Notes: generated from the letters alone by a model not told the origin. A stretch of 64,000 nt of DNA from Vespula vulgaris (GCF_905475345.1 NC_066587.1:14636558-14700557), one strand, 5' to 3'; positions 1 through 13,125 are shown, counted from the first letter of the stretch. Numbers and translations are program-made.

Positions 1-3000
1 TCGAACTCGACAAGTTGAAAGAAACTATCGTGGAAACTCCGACTAACGAATTCTTCGAATCTTCGGAGCAACAGAAATTGATTCGAGAACTTCATTCGCG
101 TAACACAGAGATCGTTGAGAAGAATCAGAAGATCGAACAACTGACCAAAGAGTTGCAAGTGAAGACACAAAATCTTCAAAAGTTGGTGAATACCGAGTTA
201 TGGAGTAAAAACAAAGAAATCGCTAAATTGCATAATCACATGACCGCAAGCAATCAATTGGATAGAAGCCGAAGTAAAACTGATATTCCTCAGGAAAGTG
301 CTAGTACACATTTGACAACTCTTATCAAGGAATTAAATGAGATTGGCATTAAAGTATCCTTTACCAATGAAGTCATTCAATTGAATTACGTAAATGGAAA
401 CGAGTCGATAGACGTTAAAACGATGATCGAGTACGTTCAGAAATTAGTAGAAAAGAAGAACGAATTGGAAAAAGAAGTGGATTACCTTAATTGGTTGAAA
501 CTGGTCACAAAGCCTGACATTGCTGCAGAAATTGATGGATGTGAGAATGAAAGTGAGAGAACGAGAAGATATTGCGAATTGTTACGCGCTCATTTAAAGG
601 ATCTCGTGAAATTGATGAAGGATATCCTTAAGAACGCGAATCACGTTGATGCGATTAGTCGTGAACATAATAAAATTGTATTGGACGTACTCCTAAGTTC
701 GAATATATTTTCCGATGATTTTGCACAAGTTCTTGAAGGGATGACCAAAAATGTTATGACGTTTGCTACTAAAAAATCGATCGAAAACAATGAAAAAACC
801 GATAGTGCCGTGAAGAAGAGTTATTCCGAAAATATTTTGGATCTAGCTAAAAATCATACTACAACGCAATCGGATTCGGAAGCTTTCTCGGAACCTGATA
901 GAATAGTATCCATGGCTAGGATCGGTTTACAAGAAACTCAGCACAAATCTACGAATCGCTCTAGATTTAGCAAACATACGAAAACGTTCAGCGATTCGGA
1001 GGATTCGATGGATTATATACCATATCATAAAACTTACCAAGATGATTTACACGATCTGGATGCGAATCATCATATACAGGAACTTAAGGAAACAAATAAT
1101 CTTTTGTATTCCGAATTGAGCGCTCTGAGGAACGATCTTACTACAAAAGTTTCCTATGATATCGTATGTAATTCATTTTTCTCCTTCATTCATTTCTTTT
1201 TTTTTTATTCTTATTTTAAAATCTATTTTCATGCCACACGTGTGTATGTGTATTATTTCTTTTCTATCTTTTAGATATTCGATGAAAAGCTGGTACCGCT
1301 CATTTTGAAGCTTGAGAAATCGCAAAAAGTTTGCGAAAGATTGCAATCGTCGTTAGAAAAAAGAATACACGAGTGTCATGTTTTGAGAAGAGAGAGTAAA
1401 CAGAACAGTATACGTAAAGCACAACTGGAGAAGAAAATAGTCGATGTGGAGGGTATGGTCGCTGAAATGACTAAACAAAAAGCTGAACTCTTGCAGTATA
1501 AAGAAAACACGGAGAAGAAGACAGCGGAGATGTTAATGGCTCTTAAAAGAGAAAACGACCGAGTAATTAATGTTTTGTTTTCTCTTTAATTACATTTAAT
1601 TTTAAATGATCGAACTGTATTATAATCGTTTTGATATACGTATTTTAGTTGAGATCAAAGATCAGAACGATGGAAGAAGACAACGAAACCGCCAAAGCGA
1701 AGATATCAGCCTTGACAAAAGAATTGGATCACCTTACTCTTTTGCACAGTCAAATTCTCGTCGAAAATACGAAGCTGACTAACGAGAAATTAAGACTTGA
1801 ACAAGAAGTACGAAAAACGGATAACAGATACGATATGGCTGTTCGTTTAATGCAAGATAAATTTAATAAAGAGGTATATCCTTATTAAATTATTTTTTAT
1901 TTTAATTATGACTTTTTTTTTTTTTAATAAGTACTATTCAACATGACACGTATGAACTTTGTTTTTGCACAGATCTCAGATTTGAATCAAATGAATGATT
2001 CCCATAGAGCAAGAGTGGAAGAACTCGAAACTACTAATAAGGAACTTCGAAGACACGTTGCTGTTTGTGAAGCTAGCGATTCGGCACCAAGTTCGAGTGG
2101 TGTTTCTTCTATACCAACAGATACCACGTTGAAACAGACATGCGAAGATATTATTCAAGAATATCAAACCTATAATGTAAGCATTTACAAGTCTTTTAAG
2201 AAAAGAACGTGTTTGACCAATCATTTTTTATAATTATTATAGCCTTCGCAATATTGGCAACCAATAAATTACCAAACTCTTGGTGGACGGAGTAAATCTA
2301 GTTGTTCACCTGATTTGGGCATTGAGAGTGATGCAGCAGTTACCACAGTAAGACCACTACAAGATACTTTGAAGATTACCGAATCAATGACTAACTTACT
2401 CAGCGATGATGACAACGGTAATAGAAATACTGCTGCTCGAGAGGTAGACAGCGATAGTCCATTGCCAATCGAAGGTACGTTCAAATTTATTAGATTTAAC
2501 TTCGAGATTCTATACTCTTTTTAACGAAGCTCATTCATATATATAAAACAATCTCTTCACTAATAATATCTTATTGCTTTTATAGCAATTTTAGCTGGAC
2601 ATAAATATAGTATGTATCTCAGATAAACAATTTAATTGTTGTGCTTTGTAGTCTGTCTATTTAGTTTAGATAAAAGTTAGCGATCAGTGCTTGTTTCTTT
2701 TCGTATTTTCAGCGTCTTATATATTTTTAGTTAACGATTTAATATTATTCAGAATATACTATTTCTGCTTACATGTAAAAAATATGTTACGGACTGCGAA
2801 AATATGTTCGCTTACTGCGTTTATGAGCTCATTTGGTATTAAAATGTTGAATTATAATTAGTAACATTTATTGGTAAATCTTCTAGGTCTTGACGAAATA
2901 GAAGCACTCAAGCAAGAAAATGAAATGTTAAAACGAAGGTTAATGAAAACGAGAAGAGCTCTCGAAGATACGTTTCAACACTTATCGACTTCGAATAAGA

Positions 3001-3098
3001 ACAAAAAGAATGTTGAAAAGGCAATCACTAAGCAACTGATGATTACTAAAAGTATATTAAAGAAAACGAGAACGTACGATGAACCATTGGAGAACTAA
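1..3098 (+). CDS. cnn: centrosomin-like centrosomal coiled-coil protein, 3' part
   Basis: Six exons, the first running in from outside the window: <1-1163, 1275-1562, 1649-1873, 1973-2176, 2243-2474, 2887-3098 (stop TAA follows EPLEN). Every junction is GT-AG and the phases agree, giving one frame of about 773 residues. The protein is nearly all heptad-rich coiled coil: KNKEIAKL near the start, RTRRYCELLRAHLKDL in mid exon 1, long charged helices in exons 2-4. Two C-terminal features point to Cnn/CDK5RAP2: the motif SKSSCSPDLGIESD in exon 5 and a short basic coiled coil in exon 6 (LKQENEMLKRRLMKTRRAL) in the position of the CM2 domain. Centrosomin scaffolds pericentriolar material and recruits gamma-tubulin; CM2 mediates assembly and centrosome targeting. 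The gamma-tubulin-binding CM1 region would lie upstream and cannot be checked. Another large centrosomal coiled-coil protein is the only real alternative. Converges on Lim3. Confidence 0.8.
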
Positions 3099-3720
3099 AG
3101 AAAAATAAATATGAAAACCAAAACAAATTTAATATGTCTGTAGAAGAGAACGCAGATACGAAATGGATAAGGTTTTACTTAACCGATTTGCGTTAATCTT
3201 CATATTGTCTGCATACATCGTCCAGTTTTTATTATTACCTATTTTTTAATCCAACTGCTATACTATTCTACAGACTGTTATTACTTTTTTTAACGAAACA
3301 TTTCGAAGTGACACGTATAATGTTACGAATATTAATAACAGCAATATTCTATCATTGTAATTTTTGTAAAACACAAAAAAAAGAAATATTTTCTTACTAC
3401 AACGAAATGTTTTCGAAAGGAAACGAGAATGAAATCATTTTTGTGCTTTTTAAAATACGCGACTGTATAATACGATATTTGTATATACTTATGCAGAAAG
3501 ATTGCACGCAAAATATTGTATAAATTCTTTTTGATTTATACATGTATTAGTGACAGTTCTTTCCTTTTTTTTTCCGCTACAGAATAAGTTCTTCGTCAGG
3601 AACTTATTCTTCAATTAATTATTTTATCTATTACATGGAATCACACTCGCGAGTTTAAAGGTGTGTATCATTATATGGCATCTGTATATAGTCTTCATAA
3701 ATAAAGTGCCATTGATATTT
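3099..3720 (+). other. cnn: cnn 3' UTR with poly(A) signal
   Basis: AT-rich sequence directly downstream of the cnn stop. A canonical AATAAA lies at 3700-3705 (in CATAAATAAAGTGCC), so cleavage is expected around 3720-3730. An 11-bp perfect stem-loop at 3581-3610 sits about 90 bases before the signal. No ORF here looks coding. The 3' end is inferred from the signal only. Confidence 0.55.
3581..3610 (+). other. perfect stem-loop in cnn 3' UTR
   Basis: AGAATAAGTTC at 3581-3591 and its exact reverse complement GAACTTATTCT at 3600-3610, separated by the 8-base loop TTCGTCAG. It is transcribed in sense with cnn if the 3' UTR extends to the AATAAA at 3700. The inverted repeat is read directly; any role in mRNA stability, localisation or 3'-end choice is inference. 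Confidence 0.6.
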
Positions 3721-6700
3721 GCGGTTTGAAATATCTCTTTTTTCGTTATTTAGACGCATTTATTCCTATTCTTTATTTCTATTTCTCTTTACACAGAAAA
3801 TATTATACTAAATTTTTAATTTATGGACAAATGCTTCGTCGAGATCGCGCTTCATTACCGAAACAGCTTGGTATACGAATAAAATACGAATTAACATAGA
3901 TTATGATAAATTTTTATTATCACTTGATGACTAGATAATAATATAAAGATCCGTAATAACCGATTTCGGTGAAGTTGCGAACTGCGATAATCACACGCAT
4001 ATTTTTGTCCGTCATGTTCGGTGAGCAGCACAAAATCAGCTTTTTTTTTTTTTCATATTGTACAACATTTCACTCTTAGTCGTTTAATACATCTTTTTTA
4101 ACGCTTTTCTTCGCTTCTTTCCTCATGATAATTGAATTTGTAGGCAGAATGATTAGGAAGAGGGGTATACGTATATACAATTCTACAGTGACACTTTTTC
4201 AGTAGCACGCTGCTATATATGATCAAGAACTGTAATCAAAATCTGATTGCAATTACGATGATGAGTGTTTTTTTTTTATTTTTTTTTCCTTTTCTTTAGA
4301 ATGAAATAAGACGAAACAAAAACAATTAATTTACGTACAAAAAAGATCCCAGTTTGATTTCTCGAGGTCGATCGATCGTTTCGTGAAGACTACGTGTATC
4401 CTGAATATGTCTGTCTTTTCTGGAATTAGATATCTTATCTTGTTCGAGTTAACCGCAGATAGATTCATGATTCTTATATATTTTAATTTATATACCAAAT
4501 ATAATATACCACGTACGTATATAGAACATCAAATGAGTTACTGCAATTAATACGCACAGCAGTATTTTAGAGAGCTGGTATTATAAAATAAATGAAAGAA
4601 TTCATTGAGCAAATTTTATAGAAGAGATACGAATCGATAAAGATTCAGTTTCGATTACAGTTCCTGCATGTAATATACGCGATTAAATGCTTCATTTAAT
4701 GATACGAGACGCACGTAGAATTATCATCGATAAACTTGTAGAAAATCCGATGATTGTGCGGAAAGAGATCCCTTTTATTTTATTATTATTATTTTTTTTC
4801 CTTTGATTCGCAACATTCTCGCGCCTTATCTATGTGCATAATAAAATTCATCTGTGTACTTTTATTTCTTTCATTCTTTTTCTCTGTCTTTCTTCGTTTC
4901 TTTGTTTTCCTCGAAGAACGCGTATAAAATTTGAAATAACTAGAAGGAACAAAAAGATCTTTATATCATTCGCCGGATTTTATTTCTCGATATTATTCAC
5001 GATCGATCGAAACCAGCGCGATTATTTTGATCATGTATATATTTTCGATTTTCACTTTCTACAAACTAATTGCAATTTTGATTATCACGATTTGTTCAAC
5101 CTGTTTGTCCCAGTATGATCGATCGCAAATTTTTGCGAACGAGTAAGATTTGATTTTATTACAAATACCAACGAAGGGATCTGCATTATCGACTCTTGGA
5201 TTTATAATTTAGACAATTATAAAATAATAACTTTGATCATGGAATATATCCTTTGTACTATTTTATGTAAATGAAATGACTAAACGTTCTAACTTTTGAA
5301 ACGTGTAAACGATTAAGAGATAATCCGGATGGTGAAATAATCGTGCTCATCGATTCTCAGAAAAGCATATCTTTTGTAAAACACATATCTTCACCTATAA
5401 ATCGTGTTTTACTTTTGATTACAAATTCTCATAAGGATTAATACTTGATTTGTTAATCAGACATCCATTTATAATACTTATTTTGCAAAGAAAATTATTG
5501 ATCATCGATACGACACTCGTTCGAAGATAACTACAGTTTTCTTCTGAATGTAATCTTTTAGAATTTGTAATCAATGCATTTCTCGAAACGCAATAAGAAC
5601 ATTTCGATTTTTCCTGTTTGAAATATTGTATCAGGATCAAAATCAAAGGATCAATGTGCAAATCGATTACCAGCTCCATGTCACTTAGAAATTCGGGCAA
5701 AAGATTCAATTAAAAATTTATCACTTATACGGAACACACGATATTAAATACAAGAAGTAAATAGGTACTTCGGGGAAATAAAGACGTATCTATTAAGAAA
5801 CGGCTTCTATAGGTAAAAGTATCGATCGTTTTACTCTCGATAAAAACGTGGAATGTTAAAATATCTTTCAAAATAGACCGATTAGGTTACCAGAAGATAC
5901 AAACTTTTTCTAATTATATCGTCAAATGGAAAGAAAACATTCCATAAGATATTTGGACTATTCCATCGAAATAGTCACAAAATATGGCTACGCGATTTTT
6001 CTCTCTCTTTCAAAGTCTACGACACTCCGAGCTACGCAAGAATTTCCACGAAAGCTGACTTCGATAGTTATACACGATCAATACCTTGAAAGAGCTACGG
6101 GCTCGATAACGATAGATAAATAGATACGTTCGTGCATGTTCGTGTACGTTACTTACGCGACAGTTCATCGATGCTGAAATTTCCAGATTACATCTCCCGA
6201 AATATTACGCCGAAATTCATTTATCACAAGTCGAATTTAATACTCGCGATGAGTCTCCTTTGATTTCCGTCGTGTTGTCGTTAGATTGCAGGCGATTGAT
6301 GGTAGGAGCGCTTCACTTTTTCGCATTTGTTTGAACGGAAAAAACCAACGTTAACACTTCTTAAGATTGAGTTTGATTGATCATGAGAGAGTCAAGCTAT
6401 CGATCGTTAAGATTTCGTACTTGAATTTTGCTTGTTTTTTTTTCTTTTCTTTTCCAAGCACTTCATCGTTCGATACTCTTACAATTTTTACATTTTACAT
6501 ATAAATAATACTTATATGACGTCAAATATACAGACGAAATAAGAGAACGTCGATCGCGATTATTACGATAAGATTCATTGCTATCTTTCATTATAGAAAC
6601 GTTTCAATTACTGGCGCGCGAAAGAACGGTGCGTTCATAAATCTATTTCATCGTTCATGCGATGCTCTCGAATAGACGAATACCAAAGTCACGAATATAT

Positions 6701-7157
6701 TTATAATCTCGATTAAAACAAAGTCATAATAGTATCAAATAAATAATGACAGTAGTACCGATTATAACTCTTCCTTTTAATGACGATCATTTCCAAAATT
6801 TACACTCGATTTAAAGACTCTGTACTACTCGAGCGCCTTTTTCGAACTTGTTCGTATTTCCAAACCGTTCTGTTTTTCAATTCCGCGCCTTTTTGATTAC
6901 CCTTTCGTTTCGAGGCAATGTAGAATTTGTACATAATAAACGAATTCGAACAAATCGCAACGCGTAGTCTCAAGTATAATGACATAAGTGTGCAGTGGGC
7001 TAAAATGACGACGACGAGTCGACCCTAACGGAAGAGATCCGAGGACACGCGATTCTTCTCATTTGTCGTAATCTCGAGGAAAGATCTGTCGTCAGGTAAG
7101 TATCCCGTAGCGTTGCATTATTTTAGACGGTATTCGATTTTGTTCGGCTTTGGCGGG
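3721..7157. other. intergenic region between convergent cnn and Lim3
   Basis: About 3.4 kb between the cnn poly(A) signal and the Lim3 stop. The right part should hold the Lim3 3' UTR (transcribed leftward), but no single poly(A) signal stands out among several TTTATT matches. Open frames such as 4834-5118, 5419-5709 and 5926-6123 have no recognisable domains or splice context and read as chance ORFs in AT-rich DNA. No mobile element was recognised. Confidence 0.5.
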
Positions 7158-10100
7158 TTATGTGGCGTAGTGCGAGTGGTGATGAGCGTGCGAGGGTGGC
7201 TCTCCAAGCCAGGAATCCGGCGAGGGTGGAAAGTCGGGATAACCACCACCGCCACCACCACCACCACCACCACCCCCGCTCGATTCGTTGCTAAGATCCG
7301 ATGCAGGTCCTGGTACCATACCTCCTGGACCGCCTGTAAAAAATTCAATGATTTTGTCTAAAGTCTTTTTCGAGATATTACCAAATTAACATTAACTAAA
7401 TGCTAGGAAAGAAAGATCTCGTCGAAAGAATGAATTTTGATTAATTCCTTACCGAGAGTAGTGTATACAGAAAGACCTGCATCCGGTGGGTATGGAAATT
7501 GTGGTGGTAAGGACGGCGATCTGGATGTCGATAGATAAGGTGGTGTCGTTGCACCTAAATAACCACGAGGTGGTCCACCGCTACCACTGTTTCCACCACC
7601 ACCTGGACTCGCACCTTCTCCGTCCAATCCCATATTCACGACCGTCCCGTAACTATCGTTACTCAAATCTAAAAAACGAGGTGTTTGTTACGAATAAGTA
7701 CCTACATATGTAGCTACGTATTTTTTTTTACCAGTAGATCGACATTAGTAATACTATATTAAGAAATTAAAGATAGGCAGCTATCTGAAGTGAGCGTAAG
7801 CGAGTGACCGAATCAAACAGAAGGCATTAGTCGTGACGATGGAAAAGATAATACTCGTCTAGCATGATTAGCCTTGGCGATAATAACTCTACTCGTCCGA
7901 ACAGTGTCCGACGTTCGGCTTATGAAAGATCGAGGGAAGATAAATCGTGCCTCTAGATCGAAGATAATTCTTGTCCTACTAGGAATGCACGTGTCACCAA
8001 TTTCGTTTCCACTTTCGCGACGTGGCAAACATGAAAGACGCGTTCTCTAACACGTTGAATTGAGAATGGATTGTCTCATGAATTATTAACGAATCTTCGT
8101 GCTTGGACGCTTCGTAATGACTCGTTTAAATTTTATAAACTTCTCTCAGCCTTTAATCATCGATTCCTTTGATCATTTTTTGGACGACGTCTTCGCCTAA
8201 ATGAATGCACTATACACATATATACATGTATTTCGTGTTTCTTTCACGCGTATAATAAAGATGATAATAATAATAATAATAATAGTAAACTGATAACATA
8301 TTTATCTACTGTATCTATTCGAAAGAAAAGTTTTTCTACTCGAACAATGACACCGATTTGGAATCGGTCTTTTAAATATTTAACAAAGAACTTTTGCGTA
8401 GGCCTTTTTAACGAAGAACTTTGCGTAGGGCTTACAGCTAATGGAGGATATAAATTTAAGGATAATCCGCAATCTTCCCAAAATCTCAGGTATAGCGAGC
8501 CAGCAGTTAGCCTTTGCGATCTCCTGAATATTTGACGAAGATCGTCCTCTCTTCCCTTGTAGGTACCTTGCGAGCGATAAAGCGATTGCGGGGACGGAGT
8601 TTCGTGAGGCTCGTTTTCTTCAACGAGACTCGTCTTTCGCATGGGACGAAGAAACGACTCTTTTCCGAGAAAACTTACGTAATTCGCGCGTTTTCACGTG
8701 TATACACATCTCTACGTACGATGTATGTATATATATATATATTTCTTTTTTTTCAAACTTGGATCTACGAACAAGGAAGAGGAATGTACTAATTGTTTAC
8801 ATACCGTGATGGCCGAAGGTCGAATCCAAATCGACTTTAAGTTCGTCCTTGTCGAGTAGTTTGTCGTGCCTAGGCGAATGTCCACCTGCACTTGTCCCTT
8901 TCATACTTCGAAAATACTGCGACCATCTTGTTCTACCGGCGTCCTTCTTCAGTCTCTTCTCCTTTGCCCTCCTTAACACGAATGATTCATTCTATTCCGA
9001 TCTTGTGTTTGTATATAATTTTTTTCACGATAAAGAAAAAAGAAAAAATATATAACAGTGGAAAGGATCGCTGCACTCCAGGAGTAGAATGAGTAAGCGA
9101 TTATTTTCTCTACCATTATTATCTAAAACTCGACGTATTGAAGAATCGGCACGCGTAGAAAACTTTTATAAGTTCGAATCTCGTCTTATCGGCTTATCGA
9201 TCACGACGTTGATCTTTTTTCACGACGTCGAAAGTTGCAGAAGTTACTACTTTGCAACATTTCTCTCGATATTCTTCTCGAGATTCTTTCGAGTGCAAAG
9301 CGATAGAGACATAAAAGAGGAGAGATAAAATAATATTCTTCGATAAATAGTTACCTACTTTTGTTACTTTGTACTGCGGTATCGCGCACACGTATTTGAA
9401 GCGATAATAAGAATAGGCGAAAGAGAGATAGTTCTAGGATTACAGAAATTTTTTAACTATTATTTTCTTTTTTTTTTCTTTTTTCCCTTCTTTTTATTTT
9501 CCTTTTTTTCTCCTTTAAATAGTATCTCTTTGTAGATACTATTTAAAGGAATATTTTGCGGACGATTTCTATAGAGTTTATTATCGTCAGTATTCTCTCG
9601 AAAAGTTAATGAATCCGAGGCATTTAATTCTATCTGTGGTCTCGCGATTGGTCTTGCCCTAAAGTGGGCTTCGGAAACCTTGCCGGTTGATACGGAATCC
9701 TTACGAGTGCCCAGCATCTCGCAATTACTCATCTGCCTTGGCTTCACTTAAATTTATCTCCGGACGGAGGTTCGCCCTTTTCTCTCAATGAACGATTTCA
9801 GTTGTGTTTGTAAGCTGATTGTTCTTTCTCGCTGTTTTTCAATTAGATACACTTTAGAAAATTTTGTCTCGAAACACATAATCCGAGTTCTATCGTAAAC
9901 TATCGTAAACATCGCGAGCTTATCTGGAAAATACTTGTAACCTGATTTACGTCATTCGAATAATACACGAGTCGAATTCTATCGACGCAACATCGACAAA
10001 GATCTTTTTCGTGTTTACGTGCGTTCGTTTTTCTTATTATATATATATATATATATATGTATATATTTAGAAATCTTATTCATACCTGTTTTGAAACCAC

Positions 10101-11426
10101 ACCTGGACGACACGCATATCCAGACCTGTGTCCTGCGAGAGCTGTTCTCGAACATGTCTCGCTGGTTTTGGACTGGTATTGTACGCCAATTTCAAGGTTT
10201 CCAATTGTTTCGCCGTGATCGTCGTTCGCGGCCTCTTATTCGGTTGATCGCCATCGATGCTACCACCGTCAGCCAGCTCTAAAATTCGTTGCGAGTATTT
10301 TCGTAATCCTCTGACACATTTAATTGTTATTATCGATACAAGTACGAGAAAAAATTTAGAAATAGTTTATTGGACGTTTAAGCATCGTTTACGACAATTC
10401 ATTAATTTACAAGGAATACTCGTAGAACGAACGAAAAGTGGTAACCAATCGAGTTCTCTCCGGGTAGATACTCGTTAATTTCTACCCGCTGTTTCAATTT
10501 ATTCTTCAGACAATTTAGTTACCTTTTGCCTTGGCTTGTTCGTAGTCCGGCTTGCAGACGAGTTTTCTATCTTCCATGAGGTAAAATTCATCCCCGGTGT
10601 CCAACTGTCGCGAGCAGAGTGCGCAGGAGAAACACGTCAGATGATACACCAACTCCTGCGCTCTCCTTACCACTTGCGATGGTGCCAAGCCTTGGCCGCA
10701 GCCCGCGCATTTCGTCCCAAAACGCCTGCCACACCAACAACATACAACATTTTCACATTACATTCACACGTAAATGACAAGACTCTACGGCTCTTAATCG
10801 ACACGCGTTTTTTCTTTATTTTCGTTCGATTTTATTTAACGAGATAACGATACGGAACAACGATAAAATTTGTAACGATCATTGGTGCTTACTTGAAGAA
10901 ATCGTCCTTGCAAAAGACATGGCCGTTTCTCGCGAAGCATTTGTCCGTTAGTCTTGCTCCACAATCTCGACAGGTTAGACATCTCGCGTGCCAACACCTT
11001 TCTAGGACCTTTAACACGTACCTATCCAAGATTGCTTCCTGGCAACCACCACATTTCGGTATCGAGGCTGCAACGAAACAGGATAACTAGAATTAACGAT
11101 CATTCTCGACACGATAAAAGAATCGAACGGAACAATGGGTAGAGCAGAGTAGAGATTCGTCAAGTGTGAACCCGCAGAGAAATTGTTCACTTACAATAGA
11201 GAATTTCCGGTATATGCGGGGGCAAGCCGAGATCGACGGCAGGTTGATCGAGAGGGTGCATATCGTGACAAGTGGTATTATCAGCGATGTTGTTACTCGT
11301 GTTGCGTCGATGCTGAGACTCCGGGCTACTTTGCGGCGGAGTGAGCATCTCTTCGCGAGCTCGCTGGTAAATCCCTTCCAGCGGCAGAGTCTCACGACTC
11401 AACATCTCGAAGCTTATCATAGTCAT
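7158..11426 (-). CDS. Lim3: LIM-homeodomain transcription factor Lim3 (proximal-promoter isoform)
   Basis: Seven exons in transcription order: 11426-11195, 11067-10893, 10725-10523, 10278-10086, 8971-8805, 7668-7453, 7333-7158. All are GT-AG with matching phases; 1362 nt encode 453 residues. LIM1 (about 83-135) opens with KCGGCQEAILDRYVLK. LIM2 (about 141-195) has CAGCGQG and GDEFYLMEDRKLVCKPDY. The homeodomain (about 217-277) runs from KRPRTTITAKQLETLK to VVQVWFQNRRAKEKRLKK; an intron splits it just before RRAKEK. The tail ends GYPDFPPSPDSWLGEP, the conserved Lhx3/Lhx4 C-terminal motif, after a run of 12 glycines. Lim3 binds TAATTA-like sites and, with Islet and the LDB cofactor Chip, specifies motor neuron and other neural fates. 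The ATG at 11426 is the first in frame after an upstream TGA. The first 78 residues are unlike the distal alternative N-terminus. Confidence 0.96.
7237..7273 (-). repeat. GGT microsatellite encoding 12 glycines in the last Lim3 exon
   Basis: On the coding strand GGG, seven GGT, one GGC and three GGT codons form an uninterrupted Gly12 between NESS and the conserved YPDFPPSP motif. The near-pure trinucleotide suggests slippage-prone length variation. Flanking protein sequence is conserved in the family, the repeat probably is not. Confidence 0.8.
8972..10085 (-). other. Lim3 intron inside the homeobox
   Basis: A 1.1-kb intron interrupting the homeodomain codons between QN and RRAKEK (split AG|G arginine codon). 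It contains a 17-bp perfect inverted repeat at 9521-9560 and a T/C-rich tract at about 9465-9523. ORFs here are short and unsupported. Confidence 0.85.
9521..9560. repeat. perfect 17-bp inverted repeat (hairpin/cruciform)
   Basis: TCCTTTAAATAGTATCT (9521-9537) and its exact reverse complement AGATACTATTTAAAGGA (9544-9560) are separated by only six bases (CTTTGT). It lies in the Lim3 homeobox intron beside a pyrimidine-rich tract. This is one of the longest perfect palindromes I see in the window. Function unknown; it is short for a miRNA precursor. Confidence 0.85.
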
Positions 11427-12200
11427 TGCGCTGAGGAAACGCGTCACAATAATTCCCCTTGCACGTAACTCATCTCGAGAAGTGAGAGAACGAGATATAA
11501 AGTATGATGGAGAATGCTGTCTTTTATCACATCACTGGACTCTGGTCCAATGTTATTATATTTCTATATGTCGATCGTTAGCACGGAGTATTCACACTTG
11601 TCGACAATGAACGATGTCCGTTGTCACTATGATAGTCTCTATACTCGCGTATAAAAAGGAAAATAAAAAGAAAGAAGTAAGCCGCTCGGTAACGTGCGAA
11701 ATAAACTGTGAGAGATCAGAGAATGAAGAGGAGGAAAAAAGTAACGATGGAAATAGAAAGAAAGAGAAAAGGAGATAGATAGATAGGTAGGAAGAGAGAA
11801 AAAGAAAAAGAGAGAGAGAGAGAGAGAGAGATAGGAGCGACAGAATGGAAAGCACGGATGACAAGACGGTTGCAGGCACACGACTGCTCTGTCGACTGTA
11901 GCGTTGCTCGTGCGCACGTGACATGCGTGGGTGTGGCGGGTCACTGGTGGGGCAAGTGTCAGGGTGATTGGGTGTGGTTTCTACCCATACCACCCCGCTT
12001 CCGGTACCGATTGGAGGAAACTTTTACCGCCTCCAATATGGCGTACAAGCTGGACACCGTATTCGACGGGGGTTGCTTACAACCACCCTGACGACTCTTC
12101 TTACCCTCGTTGGCACCCCTCGAAGAACGGTGGATAAAAACAAAGGACTACAAATTTTGGCGACGGCGATATAAACGCGGACACACGTTCCCGAGAAAGT
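11427..12200 (-). promoter_or_regulatory. candidate Lim3 proximal promoter region
   Basis: Region immediately 5' of the proximal Lim3 ATG. After a purine-rich (AG)n tract at about 11700-11831 it becomes GC-richer (11850-12130) with CACGTG-like E-box sequence near 11915 and two CCAAT-box cores in an 8-bp inverted repeat at 12010-12037. No clear TATA box was found. Promoter status is inferred from position and composition, not from transcript ends. Confidence 0.4.
12010..12037. promoter_or_regulatory. paired CCAAT-box inverted repeat
   Basis: ATTGGAGG (12010-12017) and CCTCCAAT (12030-12037) form a perfect 8-bp inverted repeat with a 12-base spacer, placing CCAAT cores on both strands. A further CCCAATC core on the minus strand lies about 45 bases away. 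CCAAT cores are known NF-Y sites; use by Lim3 is inference. Confidence 0.4.
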
Positions 12201-13090
12201 TTCTCTTCGTATTCATCGACGTTTTTCCTCGGGTACGAGAATACTAGGTTTTAGCGCTTAGCGATATTCTCGCTTTGTCGAATACGTGCTAAGTATACCA
12301 AGAAAAGCTTTCAATAATTTTACTCACTTATCGAATAAGTATTACGAATTGTATCGACAACTTTTATTTCATTATTTCGTTAAACAATTTTCCATAACAG
12401 TTATGCTTTCTTATTCTATACGAATTGTATACATGTTTATCATTTTAATTCGAAGAGTATTTCATATGAATTTTTCTCTGTTTTTCTCATTCTCTTTATC
12501 TTTAACAAAACCGTCCCTTTTTTTCCTACCTATTCACAAAATAAAGACGAGAGTATTTCGTTTCAGGTGGCTTGTATTTGTTCGTTAATATCCATTCATC
12601 TTCCGAACCACGCCTAGAATACCTATGTATTCATCGGAATCGTCGCGTAAAAGAATTCTCGAGCTTTCCCTTAGGAACTCCTTTGGTATAAGAGACTGTC
12701 GGTGATTCGGGAAGGAACGGAGAATATCGGAGGAAGGCGAAACGGTGGTATCGGTGGGTGCTTGTGGTGGTGAGCTGACTCGACGAAGGGGATTGTGGAG
12801 AGTACAAAAAGAACTGAGCGAAATTAAGAACGACCATGCTGCTGCTTCTGCTTCTCCTACTACTGGTGAGGTCGCCATTTTATAATCTTAGTCGTGATCA
12901 TTCGTGTATATATTCCTTTTCATCCCTTTTCTCTCTCTCTCTCTCTCTCTTTTTCTCTCTCTCCTTCCCTCTCTCTCCATCTCTCTCTATATCTTTTTCT
13001 CTCTGTCTCTGTCTTTCTCTCAACGCTAGACGCAAGTGTACTCTCCTTCTCTTTTTCTTTTTCTCTAGGCGAATGCACACACCGTCTCAT

Positions 13091-13125
13091 CTTGGATATC
13101 CACGATCACGCAGCAGATATCCAAG
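13091..13125. repeat. 10-bp perfect inverted repeat
   Basis: CTTGGATATC (13091-13100) and GATATCCAAG (13116-13125) with a 15-base loop, directly after a long pyrimidine tract in the large Lim3 intron. Function unknown. Confidence 0.7.

Noticed and set aside
8378..8434. Imperfect 25-bp duplication (TTTAAC.AAGAACTTT.GCGTAGG)
   Set aside because: Two copies with indels in an intron; no evidence of function or mobility.
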